DNA of 26,310 bases from CAJMNU01 sp905214855. Lineage in GTDB: Bacteria > Bacillota > Clostridia > Lachnospirales > Lachnospiraceae. The stretch is taken from positions 1 through 26,310 of the forward strand of contig CALADM010000021.1 of the NCBI GenBank assembly GCA_937890595.1, in the 5' to 3' direction. The notes below the pieces were generated by a model. That model searched no databases, was not told the origin of the DNA, and saw only the letters and a list, made by a program, of their open reading frames with translations. Positions 8,178 through 15,157 of this stretch are shown here, piece by piece. Position 1 is the stretch's first letter. Each line of letters begins with the position of its first letter. The position numbers were made by a program, and so were the translations under genes.

Positions 8178-9232
8178 TTGTTCGTGCCTCCTTTCAAATC
8201 CGGCAGGATGGAGCAGCAGTCTGTTCCGAAGCCTCCAAAGCGAAGAGCCTTTCGCCCATTCCTGAGCCGGTAAAACAGCAGTGCAATAAAAATCAGGCTG
8301 CCAAGAATGCCAACAATCAATTCAATGGGCAGCTCATAGGGATATATGGCCACTCGCCCGATTATATCGCATATCAGTACAAAAAGAGCGCCAAACAAAG
8401 CGGTATCAACCAAAGTTCCACGGATTTTGTCACCCTTATACATAGTCACCACATTTGGCACGATCAAGCCGACGTAGGATATCGAACCAACTACAACTAC
8501 AATGCTGGCAGTAATCATGGCTGTGATGGTCAGTCCCATAAACAGCACCACATTATAGGGAACACCCAGATTTCTGGAGAAATCCTTTCCTAACCCCACA
8601 ATGTTAAAATGATTTGCAAAAACAAAGGCCAAAATAACCAGTGGAACCGTCATCCAGACGATTTCATACCTGCCTTTAATAACAAGAGAAAAATGCCCCA
8701 CAAGCCAAGAGGATAACGCCTGTGTCATCTCATACTTAAACGCCAGATAATTAGTGATGCCGCCAATGACATTGCCGAACATGATACCAATTAAGGGAAC
8801 CATAACCACATCTTTGAACTGAATGCGCTGGATAAACCAGACAAAAACCCAAGTTCCCAGGATTGCCGCAGCAAAAGCAAAGAAGGCTCGGCTCCATAGT
8901 GTAGATGTCGGCATAAAAAGCAGCGCCAGCAGAATTCCAAACTGTGCCGATGAGATAGTGGCGCCGGTTGTAGGTGACACGAATTTGTTGCTGCACAGCT
9001 GCTGCATAATAAGTCCCGCTACGCTCATACCGATACCAGTACATAAAATTGCCAGAAGCCGAGGCAGCCGAGAAACTAAAACTATCTCCCATAAGTGCAG
9101 ATTTCCTGACAGGAGTTCTTGTGGTGGCATATCAATCACACCCACAAAAAGTGAAATAACAGATATGACCAGCAACAGAGCTGCAAGTACAAGTGTTGAG
9201 CAATACTGTCTGATACTATCATCTCCTTTCAT
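8174..9232 (-). CDS. Iron-siderophore ABC transporter permease (FecCD family), first
   Basis: 352-residue FecCD-type permease, first gene of the four-gene iron operon (YclN/CeuB position). Seen: SRLPRLLAILCTGIGMSVAG then MQQLCSNKFVSPTTGATISS (the conserved RLPR...GMSVAG...QNPLA/P-type region), LGKDFSRNLGVPYN, and GSISYVGLIVPNVV before the C-terminal helices. The start is uncertain: the ATG at 9232 gives the family N-terminus, but no good ribosome-binding site precedes it. Instead AAAGGAG lies at codons 2-4, and a GGTTAG/CTAACC inverted repeat abuts the ATG. No ATG, GTG or TTG suits that internal site closely. The overall gene call is secure. Confidence 0.92.
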   Translation of the reverse strand: MKGDDSIRQYCSTLVLAALLLVISVISLFVGVIDMPPQELLSGNLHLWEIVLVSRLPRLLAILCTGIGMSVAGLIMQQLCSNKFVSPTTGATISSAQFGILLALLFMPTSTLWSRAFFAFAAAILGTWVFVWFIQRIQFKDVVMVPLIGIMFGNVIGGITNYLAFKYEMTQALSSWLVGHFSLVIKGRYEIVWMTVPLVILAFVFANHFNIVGLGKDFSRNLGVPYNVVLFMGLTITAMITASIVVVVGSISYVGLIVPNVVTMYKGDKIRGTLVDTALFGALFVLICDIIGRVAIYPYELPIELIVGILGSLIFIALLFYRLRNGRKALRFGGFGTDCCSILPDLKGGTNK

Positions 9233-9250
9233 GGTTAGGAAAAACTAACC
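9233..9250. promoter_or_regulatory. GGTTAG-N6-CTAACC inverted repeat at the iron operon start codon
   Basis: A perfect 6-bp inverted repeat with a 6-base spacer directly touching the first permease ATG. It shares GTTAG/CTAAC half-sites with the repeat at 9333-9352 in the promoter. DNA operator (DtxR/IdeR half-sites contain GGTTAG) or an mRNA hairpin masking initiation are both possible. Confidence 0.5.
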
Positions 9251-9318
9251 TTTTCATAAATAAAAAACGCATACGGCATTCGGTACAAAACTTGCCTTTT
9301 GTCGTGCGTTGCATCTGC

Positions 9319-9347
9319 ATTATAACATGTCAGTTAGTTATATGCAA
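9319..9347 (-). promoter_or_regulatory. Promoter of the iron ABC transporter operon
   Basis: Minus-strand -10 TATAAT (perfect, 9319-9324), 17-base spacer, -35 TTGCAT (9342-9347, weak). The weak -35 lies inside the inverted repeat at 9333-9352, as expected for a repressed promoter. The leader is about 80 bases. Confidence 0.65.
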
Positions 9348-9352
9348 CTAAC
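9333..9352. promoter_or_regulatory. Inverted-repeat operator GTTAGTT-N6-AACTAAC over the iron promoter
   Basis: Perfect 7-bp inverted repeat separated by ATATGC, covering the -35 element. Half-sites resemble the TTAG/CTAA core used by DtxR-family iron repressors. The regulator itself is not in this window, so the assignment is inference. Confidence 0.55.
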
Positions 9353-9427
9353 AAAAAGAACAAATTTTATCAGGAACACAAAACAAATTTCAGTTATTAT
9401 TGATATCGCATTCTTTTGTATCGGCTC

Positions 9428-9456
9428 TTGACAAACCTTACCATCCGCTGTATAAA
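9428..9456 (+). promoter_or_regulatory. Sigma-A-type promoter of the glutamate synthase/glnA/nitR operon
   Basis: Perfect -35 TTGACA (9428-9433), 17-base spacer, -10 TATAAA (9451-9456). Transcript start expected near 9463, leaving a leader of about 100 bases before the first ATG. Confidence 0.85.
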
Positions 9457-9464
9457 TAGTAAAT

Positions 9465-9482
9465 ATGAGCAAGGGCGTTCAT
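9465..9482 (+). promoter_or_regulatory. Candidate ANTAR-recognition hairpin, glutamate synthase leader
   Basis: ATGAGC - AAGGGC - GTTCAT folds with 6 pairs around a hexaloop with A1 and G4, 8 bases after the -10 box. The loop is identical to that of the glnN leader hairpin while the stem sequence differs, which argues for loop recognition. It overlaps and excludes the terminator at 9469-9532. Confidence 0.72.
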
Positions 9483-9532
9483 TTTTACAGCAGAATTATC
9501 TCTGCCTTAAAAATGGACGTCTTTGCTTTTTT
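9469..9532 (+). terminator. Leader terminator (attenuator) of the glutamate synthase operon
   Basis: Long hairpin: 5' arm 9469-9487 and 3' arm 9508-9526 pair over 19 positions (some G-U), with a small inner stem GCAGA/TCTGC around ATTATC, followed by TTTTTT. It lies entirely in the leader, 30 bases before the first start codon. The 5' arm includes the whole AAGGGC loop and 3' arm of the candidate ANTAR hairpin, so binding and stabilisation of that hairpin would prevent termination. Confidence 0.85.
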
Positions 9533-9561
9533 ATTTATTTTGAGAGGAAGGTGTAACATCT

Positions 9562-10656
9562 ATGAAGATTGAAGGTCAGGTAAGAATTCCTTCTGGCTGT
9601 GCAATTTCAGCGGTAATTTCCAAAGACGGAAACAGAATGTCCGGTGAAATGATCACAAATTCCATGAAACCTATGCATGACCGTTCCAACGGACTGGGCG
9701 GCGGCTTTGCCGGTTATGGCATTTATCCTGAATATAAAGAATTCTATGCATTACATATGTTTTTTGATTCCCGCAGCACCCGTAAGGAATGTGAAGCTTT
9801 CCTGAAAGAACGTTTTGAAATCGTACAGTCCGAACTCATCCCGACCCGCAAGCTTCCAGCAATTACAGACGAACCGATTATCTGGAGATATTTTGTGGCC
9901 CCTTTAAAGTCTGTCCTGTTATCCCTGCAGCTGGACGAAAAAGAATTTATTGCCCAGACCGTAATGAAAATTAATGCGGAACTGCCTGGCGCCTATGTTT
10001 TTTCCAGCGGTAAAAATATGGGAACCTTTAAAGCAGTAGGATTTCCGGAAGACGTCGGCGTCTTTTACAGACTGGAAGAATATGAAGGCTACTCGTGGAC
10101 GGCTCATGGACGTTACCCGACCAATACGCCAGGCTGGTGGGGTGGGGCTCACCCCTTTACACTGCTGGACTACTCCATTGTACACAACGGTGAAATCTCT
10201 TCCTATGATGCCAACCGCAGGTTTATCGAAATGTTCGGTTATAAATGTACGCTTCAGACCGATACAGAAGTAATTACTTATATTATGGATTATCTGATCC
10301 GTGTGCAGGGACTGACTCTCGGTGAAGCCGCAAGCGTAATTGCAGCACCGTTTTGGAGTACCATTGCTTCCAAAACAGATCTGGAAGACCAGAAGAAACA
10401 CACCTATCTGAGAACCATGTTTTCAAGCCTGCTAATTACTGGTCCTTTCTCCATTGTTTTCGGTTTTGAAGGAGGACTAATGGCTCTCAATGACCGTTTG
10501 AAACTCCGTTCCATGGTAATCGGCGAAAAAGGCGACAAAATTTTCATTGCCAGCGAGGAAGCCGCCATCTGGACTATGGAGCCAGATACAAAAAACATCT
10601 GGTCTCCTGCTGGTGGGGAGCCTGTCATTGTAAAAGTAAAGGAAGGTGCATATTAA
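9562..10656 (+). CDS. Glutamate synthase-type class II glutamine amidotransferase subunit
   Basis: Stand-alone GltB N-terminal-like domain (COG0067 type) that releases ammonia from glutamine for the FMN subunit encoded next. 364 residues. The nucleophile is Cys13 in PSGCAIS, preceded by 12 residues, so a propeptide must be cleaved to expose the Cys, as in large-subunit GltB. Other typical segments: RSNGLGGGFAGYG, GRYPTNTPGWWGGAHPF, IVHNGEISSYDANR and TDTEVITY. AGGAAGG lies about 10 bases before the ATG. The stop and the next ATG overlap (TAATG). First gene of the operon behind the attenuator at 9469-9532. Confidence 0.92.
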   Translation: MKIEGQVRIPSGCAISAVISKDGNRMSGEMITNSMKPMHDRSNGLGGGFAGYGIYPEYKEFYALHMFFDSRSTRKECEAFLKERFEIVQSELIPTRKLPAITDEPIIWRYFVAPLKSVLLSLQLDEKEFIAQTVMKINAELPGAYVFSSGKNMGTFKAVGFPEDVGVFYRLEEYEGYSWTAHGRYPTNTPGWWGGAHPFTLLDYSIVHNGEISSYDANRRFIEMFGYKCTLQTDTEVITYIMDYLIRVQGLTLGEAASVIAAPFWSTIASKTDLEDQKKHTYLRTMFSSLLITGPFSIVFGFEGGLMALNDRLKLRSMVIGEKGDKIFIASEEAAIWTMEPDTKNIWSPAGGEPVIVKVKEGAY

Positions 10657-12161
10657 TGGGTATCGAATTTATCTATCCTGAATTTGAAGTGATCCGAAAC
10701 GAAAATCGCTGCACAGTCTGTCATGTATGCGAACGCCAGTGTGCCAATGGAGTCCACAATTACGATGAAAAACGGGGTATTATGACTGAAGATGAGACAA
10801 AGTGTGTCAATTGTCAGCGATGTGTTTCTTTCTGTCCATACAGAGCTCTAAAAATTGTAAAAACCGACTGTTCTCTTCGGGAAAATTCCAACTGGCAGAG
10901 TGATACCCTGAAAGAAATCTATAAGCAGGCAAACAGCGGCGGCGTTCTTCTCTCGTCTATGGGAAACCCGAAGTCTTTTCCTGTTTATTGGGATAAAATT
11001 TTAATCAATGCATCACAGGTAACAAATCCTTCCATTGATCCCTTGCGGGAACCGATGGAAACCAGAGTTTACCTGGGTAAGAAACCCCAGACGCTAAACC
11101 GTATGGCAGACGGTAATCTAGATTGCCATCTTCCGCCGCAACTGAAACTTTCCATGCCGGTTATGTTCTCTGCCATGAGCTACGGTTCTATCAGCTACAA
11201 CGCCCATAAATCTCTTGCGTTAGCAGCTGCTGAACTGGGAATCCTGTACAACACCGGAGAGGGCGGTCTCCACGAAGATTTTTACTGCTATGGCGAAAAT
11301 ACTATCGTTCAGGTTGCTTCCGGACGTTTCGGAGTCCACGAAGATTATCTGAATGCAGGTGCTGCCATTGAAATAAAAATGGGACAGGGCGCAAAACCGG
11401 GAATCGGCGGTCATCTTCCCGGAACGAAAATCGTGGGAGATGTGTCCCGCACTCGAATGATTCCGGAAGGTTCTGATGCAATCTCTCCAGCACCACACCA
11501 TGATATTTATTCCATTGAAGACTTACGCCAGCTTGTCTTCTCATTAAAAGAAGCAACCGAATATAAGAAGCCTGTTATTGTTAAAGTTGCCGCTGTCCAT
11601 AACATTGCTGCCATTGCAAGCGGAATTGCAAGAAGTGGTGCAGATATCATTGCAATTGATGGTTTTCGCGGAGGTACTGGAGCTGCTCCTACCAGAATCC
11701 GCGACAATGTGGGAATCCCTGTGGAGCTTGCCCTTGCAGCTGTCGACCAACGGCTGCGCGATGAAGGTATCCGCAACGATGTGTCCCTAGTAGTCGGCGG
11801 AAGCATCCGAAATGCTGCCGATGTCATCAAAGCCATTGCACTGGGAGCAGACGCCTGTTATGTTGCCACTGCCGCCCTTCTGGCTCTTGGATGCCATTTA
11901 TGCAGAACCTGCCAGACCGGTAAATGCAACTGGGGAATTGCAACCCAGAGACCAGAACTGGTGAAAAGATTGAATCCTGAAACAGGAAAACAGCGTCTGG
12001 TCAACCTGATAACAGCATGGAATCATGAAATCAAAGAACTGATGGGCGGCATGGGCATCAACTCCATTGAAGCGCTGCGTGGAAACCGGCTGATGCTGAG
12101 AGGAATCGGTTTATCAGAAAAAGAGCTGGAAATACTCGGTATTTCCCATGCAGGAGAATAA
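10656..12161 (+). CDS. Glutamate synthase FMN/Fe-S subunit with N-terminal 2[4Fe-4S] ferredoxin domain
   Basis: Catalytic subunit that converts 2-oxoglutarate plus ammonia to glutamate (COG0069 type), 501 residues. N-terminal ferredoxin domain: C19, C22, C25, C29 and C50, C53, C56, C60. Then the FMN-binding (beta/alpha)8 glutamate synthase domain with FSAMSYGSISYNAH, YNTGEGGLHED, GQGAKPGIGGHLPG, DGFRGGTGAAP and VVGGSIRNAADVIKAIALGA. C413, C419 and C424 have the C-x5-C-x4-C spacing of the GltB 3Fe-4S cluster; an extra Cys is at 416. No NADPH-oxidising GltD subunit is encoded nearby, so electrons probably arrive through the fused ferredoxin domain. Overlaps the previous gene by one base. Confidence 0.93.
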   Translation: MGIEFIYPEFEVIRNENRCTVCHVCERQCANGVHNYDEKRGIMTEDETKCVNCQRCVSFCPYRALKIVKTDCSLRENSNWQSDTLKEIYKQANSGGVLLSSMGNPKSFPVYWDKILINASQVTNPSIDPLREPMETRVYLGKKPQTLNRMADGNLDCHLPPQLKLSMPVMFSAMSYGSISYNAHKSLALAAAELGILYNTGEGGLHEDFYCYGENTIVQVASGRFGVHEDYLNAGAAIEIKMGQGAKPGIGGHLPGTKIVGDVSRTRMIPEGSDAISPAPHHDIYSIEDLRQLVFSLKEATEYKKPVIVKVAAVHNIAAIASGIARSGADIIAIDGFRGGTGAAPTRIRDNVGIPVELALAAVDQRLRDEGIRNDVSLVVGGSIRNAADVIKAIALGADACYVATAALLALGCHLCRTCQTGKCNWGIATQRPELVKRLNPETGKQRLVNLITAWNHEIKELMGGMGINSIEALRGNRLMLRGIGLSEKELEILGISHAGE

Positions 12162-12207
12162 ATTTTCTGAAAAAAACGTAACCATTTTTTTGGAGGTATG
12201 GTATAAT

Positions 12208-12930
12208 ATGCAAATCATCAATGCTGTAGATTTAGATTATAGAACTGTAAATGAAAAGCTCCGTCGTACGGCTGAAGATTGTATCATTGAAAACTGCTGC
12301 GGTCAGCGGTTTCTTGCCGCCGGTATGTCTGGTAAAAATATTACAATCCGCGGAATTCCCGGAAATGCCCTGGGTGCATACTTAAATAACTCCTGTATTA
12401 CGGTAAAAGGCAACGCCCAAGACGCTGTAGGCGACACCATGAATGAGGGAAAAATCCTGATTTATGGAAACATCGGAGATGCTGCCGGTTACGCCATGCG
12501 CGGAGGGAAGATCTATGTGAATGGCAACGCCGGATACCGCGCTGGAATCTACATGAAAGCCTATAAAGAAAAAATTCCTGTTATGATTATCGGCGGATAT
12601 GCAGGCAGCTTTCTGGGTGAATACCAGGCCGGCGGTATTATTATTGTTCTTGGACTCAACAAAGACAGCAGAAACATTGTCGGTAATTTTCCATGTACCG
12701 GTATGCATGGCGGCAAAATGTTTCTGCGTGGAAACTGCAGGAACATACGCTTTTCAGAACAGGTAACTGCAAAATGTGCGACTCCAAAAGATTTAGAAGA
12801 AATCCAAGAATACCTGTCTGAATATTGTTCAGACTTCGGATATTCGTTCAATGAGCTTTTATCTGAACCATTTACAATCATTACACCAAACAGCAAAAAT
12901 CCATACAAGCAAATGTATGTAGCAAATTAA
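12208..12930 (+). CDS. GXGXG-domain glutamate synthase subunit
   Basis: 240 residues matching the C-terminal GltB alpha-subunit domain (COG0070 type), a right-handed beta-helix with repeated glycine motifs: NCCGQRFLAAGMSGKNITIR, then successive turns ending GNALGAYL, GNAQDAVGDTM, GNIGDAAGYAMRGG, GNAGYRAGIYM and GGYAGSFLGEYQAGG. It packs the synthase domain and completes the three-polypeptide enzyme. The frame is open back to 12148, overlapping the preceding gene; the ATG at 12208 is chosen because GGAGG stands 11 bases upstream and the family begins at this point. It is followed 18 bases later by the GS type I gene. Confidence 0.9.
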   Translation: MQIINAVDLDYRTVNEKLRRTAEDCIIENCCGQRFLAAGMSGKNITIRGIPGNALGAYLNNSCITVKGNAQDAVGDTMNEGKILIYGNIGDAAGYAMRGGKIYVNGNAGYRAGIYMKAYKEKIPVMIIGGYAGSFLGEYQAGGIIIVLGLNKDSRNIVGNFPCTGMHGGKMFLRGNCRNIRFSEQVTAKCATPKDLEEIQEYLSEYCSDFGYSFNELLSEPFTIITPNSKNPYKQMYVAN

Positions 12931-12948
12931 AAGAAAGCAGGTAATGTT

Positions 12949-14160
12949 ATGAAATATTCAAAAGAAGAGGTACTCCAATATATGCAGGAAGAGGATGTGA
13001 AATTTATTCGTCTAGCATTTTGCGATGTATTTGGCAAACAAAAAAATATTTCCATTATGCCCCAGGAGCTTCCCCGAGCTTTTGAACATGGTATCGCCAT
13101 TGATGCCTCTGCTATCGCCGGTTTTGGTGATGAAAGCCATTCTGACCTCTTCCTTCATCCAGATGCCGATACTCTGACGCCCCTTCCCTGGAGACCAGAG
13201 CATGGACGTGTAGTAAGGATGTTCTGCAGCATTACATATCCAGATGGAACTATTTTTGAATGTGATACCCGTTCCCTGTTAAAGAAGGCAATTCAAAAAG
13301 CAGAACAAACTGGATATCAGTTTTTCTTTGGTGCGGAACAGGAATTTTACCTGTTTCACCTGGATGACAATGGAAATCCAACTAAAATTCCTTACGATAA
13401 TGCCAGCTACATGGACATTGCTCCCGAAGACAAAGGAGAAAATATCCGCCGCGAAGTCTGCCTGACACTGGAACAAATGGGAATTCTTCCAGAAAGTTCA
13501 CACCACGAAGAAGGACCAGGACAAAATGAAATTGACTTCCGCTATTCTGATCCCCTGACTGCTGCTGACAATTCCATGACCTTTCAGACCGTGGTAAAAA
13601 CCATTGCCGGACTAAACGGTATTTTTGCAGATTTCAGTCCTAAGCCATTAGAAAATAAAGCAGGAAACGGCTTTCATATCAACATATCTGTCAAAGCCTC
13701 AGATGGCACAAACAATATGAACAGCATGATTGCCGGTATTCTGGATAAAATTTCGGATATGACTGTATTTTTAAATCCAACCTCCAATTCCTACAACCGC
13801 TTTGGCAGCAATAAGGCTCCAAAATATATTTCCTGGTCCAGCGAAAACCGCTCTCAACTTATCAGAGTTCCTGCGGCAATTGGCATATATCGGCGTGCTG
13901 AACTTCGTTCTCCCGATCCATCTGCAAATACTTACTTAGCTTTTGCTCTTATGATCTATGCTGCTTTAGAAGGGATTCAAAATAAACTGGTATTGCCGCC
14001 TCCTGCGGATATCAATTTATATAAAGCAGATGATAGTACTCTTAAAAATTTCAAGCAACTTCCAAAAGATTTTAAATCTGCCTGTACTGTTGCTGCCAAT
14101 AGTGATTTTATAAAAAAATATATACCAAATGCCATATTAAATATTTATTGTAATCAATAG
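12949..14160 (+). CDS. glnA: Glutamine synthetase type I, shortened, with altered flap residue
   Basis: 403 residues (usual 440-445). GS-I motifs present: D52 in IDASAI (ammonium-site Asp), E130 and E132 in GAEQEF, HHEEGPGQNEIDF with E188/E194 metal ligands, H243 in GNGFHINIS, R301/R306 in NRSQLIRVP, E318 and R320 in AELRSPDP. Two oddities. The flap loop, normally ending with Glu-Ala-Pro, reads GSNKAPKY with Lys289 where the catalytic Glu (E327 in Salmonella, E304 in B. subtilis) is expected. The C-terminus stops about 35 residues early, removing the helical tail that locks the two hexameric rings. Downstream after 28 bases is the ANTAR regulator, as in clostridial glnA-nitR. It may be a weak or repurposed GS, or a sensor; glnN would then be the main synthetase. 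Confidence 0.85.
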   Translation: MKYSKEEVLQYMQEEDVKFIRLAFCDVFGKQKNISIMPQELPRAFEHGIAIDASAIAGFGDESHSDLFLHPDADTLTPLPWRPEHGRVVRMFCSITYPDGTIFECDTRSLLKKAIQKAEQTGYQFFFGAEQEFYLFHLDDNGNPTKIPYDNASYMDIAPEDKGENIRREVCLTLEQMGILPESSHHEEGPGQNEIDFRYSDPLTAADNSMTFQTVVKTIAGLNGIFADFSPKPLENKAGNGFHINISVKASDGTNNMNSMIAGILDKISDMTVFLNPTSNSYNRFGSNKAPKYISWSSENRSQLIRVPAAIGIYRRAELRSPDPSANTYLAFALMIYAALEGIQNKLVLPPPADINLYKADDSTLKNFKQLPKDFKSACTVAANSDFIKKYIPNAILNIYCNQ

Positions 14161-14188
14161 CTTTCATTCTTACGAGGAGGGGTGTAAA

Positions 14189-14773
14189 ATGAGTTTAAAA
14201 GAGCGTGTTTACAGTATCCTCATTGTGTCTGCAACAGATGCTTTCAACTCTGCCTTTGCTGACCTGCTTCCTGAAACAAGATACTCTCCCGTTCATACTG
14301 TCTCAAGCATCAATGCCGCCAGATGTACACTTATAGAAAAGACTTACGATTTCGTTATCATTAATGCCCCTTTACGCGATGATATAGGCGTTCGTTTTGC
14401 CATTGATACCTGCAGTAATAAACAGTCCGTTGTCCTTCTTCTGGTAAAAAGCGATATTCATAACGGCATCCATGATCAGGTTACGGAATATGGTGTATTT
14501 ACCTTGTCAAAACCAATATCGAAGACAACTATGGCATATGCACTTAACTGGCTGGAAAGCGCCAGAGAACGGCTAAGACAATTTGAGAAAAAATCTTTAT
14601 CCATTGAAGAAAAAATGGCTGAAATCCGCCTTGTCAATAAGGCAAAGTGGATTTTGATCAGCCAGCTTTCCATGAGCGAGCCTGAAGCTCACCGCTACAT
14701 AGAAAAACAGGCAATGGATCGCTGTGTTACCAAACGAACCATTGCCGAGGAGATCATTAAAACCTATTCTTAA
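14189..14773 (+). CDS. nitR: ANTAR-domain transcription antiterminator, NitR-like
   Basis: RNA-binding antiterminator of 194 residues. Residues about 5-115 form a receiver-like domain, but the phosphoacceptor position in YDFVIINAP is Asn59 rather than Asp and the acidic pocket is missing; the conserved Lys (K108 in LSKP) remains, so it is a pseudo-receiver. A linker helix (about 115-138) leads to the ANTAR domain at about 138-192 with KAKWILISQLSMSEPEAHRY and IEKQAMDRCVTKRTIAEEII. GAGGAGGGG precedes the ATG. Gene order GS-nitR matches the Clostridium glnA-nitR pair, where NitR is linked to nitrogen control. The probable RNA targets are the AAGGGC-loop hairpins at 5352-5369 and 9465-9482. With no phospho-Asp, control is more likely by protein partner or ligand. 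Confidence 0.88.
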   Translation: MSLKERVYSILIVSATDAFNSAFADLLPETRYSPVHTVSSINAARCTLIEKTYDFVIINAPLRDDIGVRFAIDTCSNKQSVVLLLVKSDIHNGIHDQVTEYGVFTLSKPISKTTMAYALNWLESARERLRQFEKKSLSIEEKMAEIRLVNKAKWILISQLSMSEPEAHRYIEKQAMDRCVTKRTIAEEIIKTYS

Positions 14774-15105
14774 TTCCCCTTCCATATTGGTTTAACCTCA
14801 ATATACTGCTTAAATTTTTCATGCGATGATATCCGTCTCATAAAACGAATAATATACACGGATTGCTCTCATAATCATACTCCATTCCAGATCAGACGTA
14901 TAAGAAAACTTCTTGCGATATTCCTCCTAAAGTTTCTGCATCGCTATATCAAACACTTGATACTGCTAAAATTGATACCACTGAAAAGGCTGTGGCCATG
15001 ATCGTCAATGAAATCAAACAACTGTACTCTGGGTTATAATGATCTTCTGCTGCCTGAAAGAATAAGAATAATCGTCATAATATTTACCTTTTTTACCCCC
15101 ACCTT
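14774..15105. other. Intergenic region without an intact gene
   Basis: About 330 bases between nitR and the terminator of the converging permease gene. It holds a short protein-like remnant at 14885-15039. No promoter, RNA gene or clear terminator for the nitR operon was recognised. Confidence 0.6.
14885..15039 (+). pseudogene. C-terminal remnant of an unrecognised protein
   Basis: Open frame of about 50 codons after an in-frame stop, without start codon or ribosome-binding site, reading QTYKKTSCDIPPKVSASLYQ then TLDTAKIDTTEKAVAMIVNE and IKQLYSGL before a TAA. The composition is protein-like (amphipathic helix at the end), suggesting the tail of a deleted gene. I do not recognise the family. 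A chance frame cannot be ruled out. Confidence 0.4.
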
Positions 15106-15140
15106 AAAAGTGTGGGGAAAGTCATAGGCTCTCCCCACAC
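15106..15140 (-). terminator. Terminator of the ytr-like operon
   Basis: Stem GTGTGGGGA/TCCCCACAC (9 bp; 15110-15118 with 15132-15140), followed on the minus strand by TTTT. It is 18 bases past the permease stop. The U-tract is short on this strand; the hairpin itself is strong. Confidence 0.75.
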
Positions 15141-15157
15141 ATAAAGTGAATTATTTT

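Noticed and set aside
12148..12207. Earlier start for the GXGXG subunit
   Set aside because: Would overlap the previous gene, encodes residues unlike the family, and the GGAGG site lies before the later ATG.
12190..12210. TATGGTATAAT before the GXGXG gene as an internal promoter
   Set aside because: The -10-like TATAAT touches the ATG itself and has no -35 at proper spacing; it is better read as the spacer after GGAGG.
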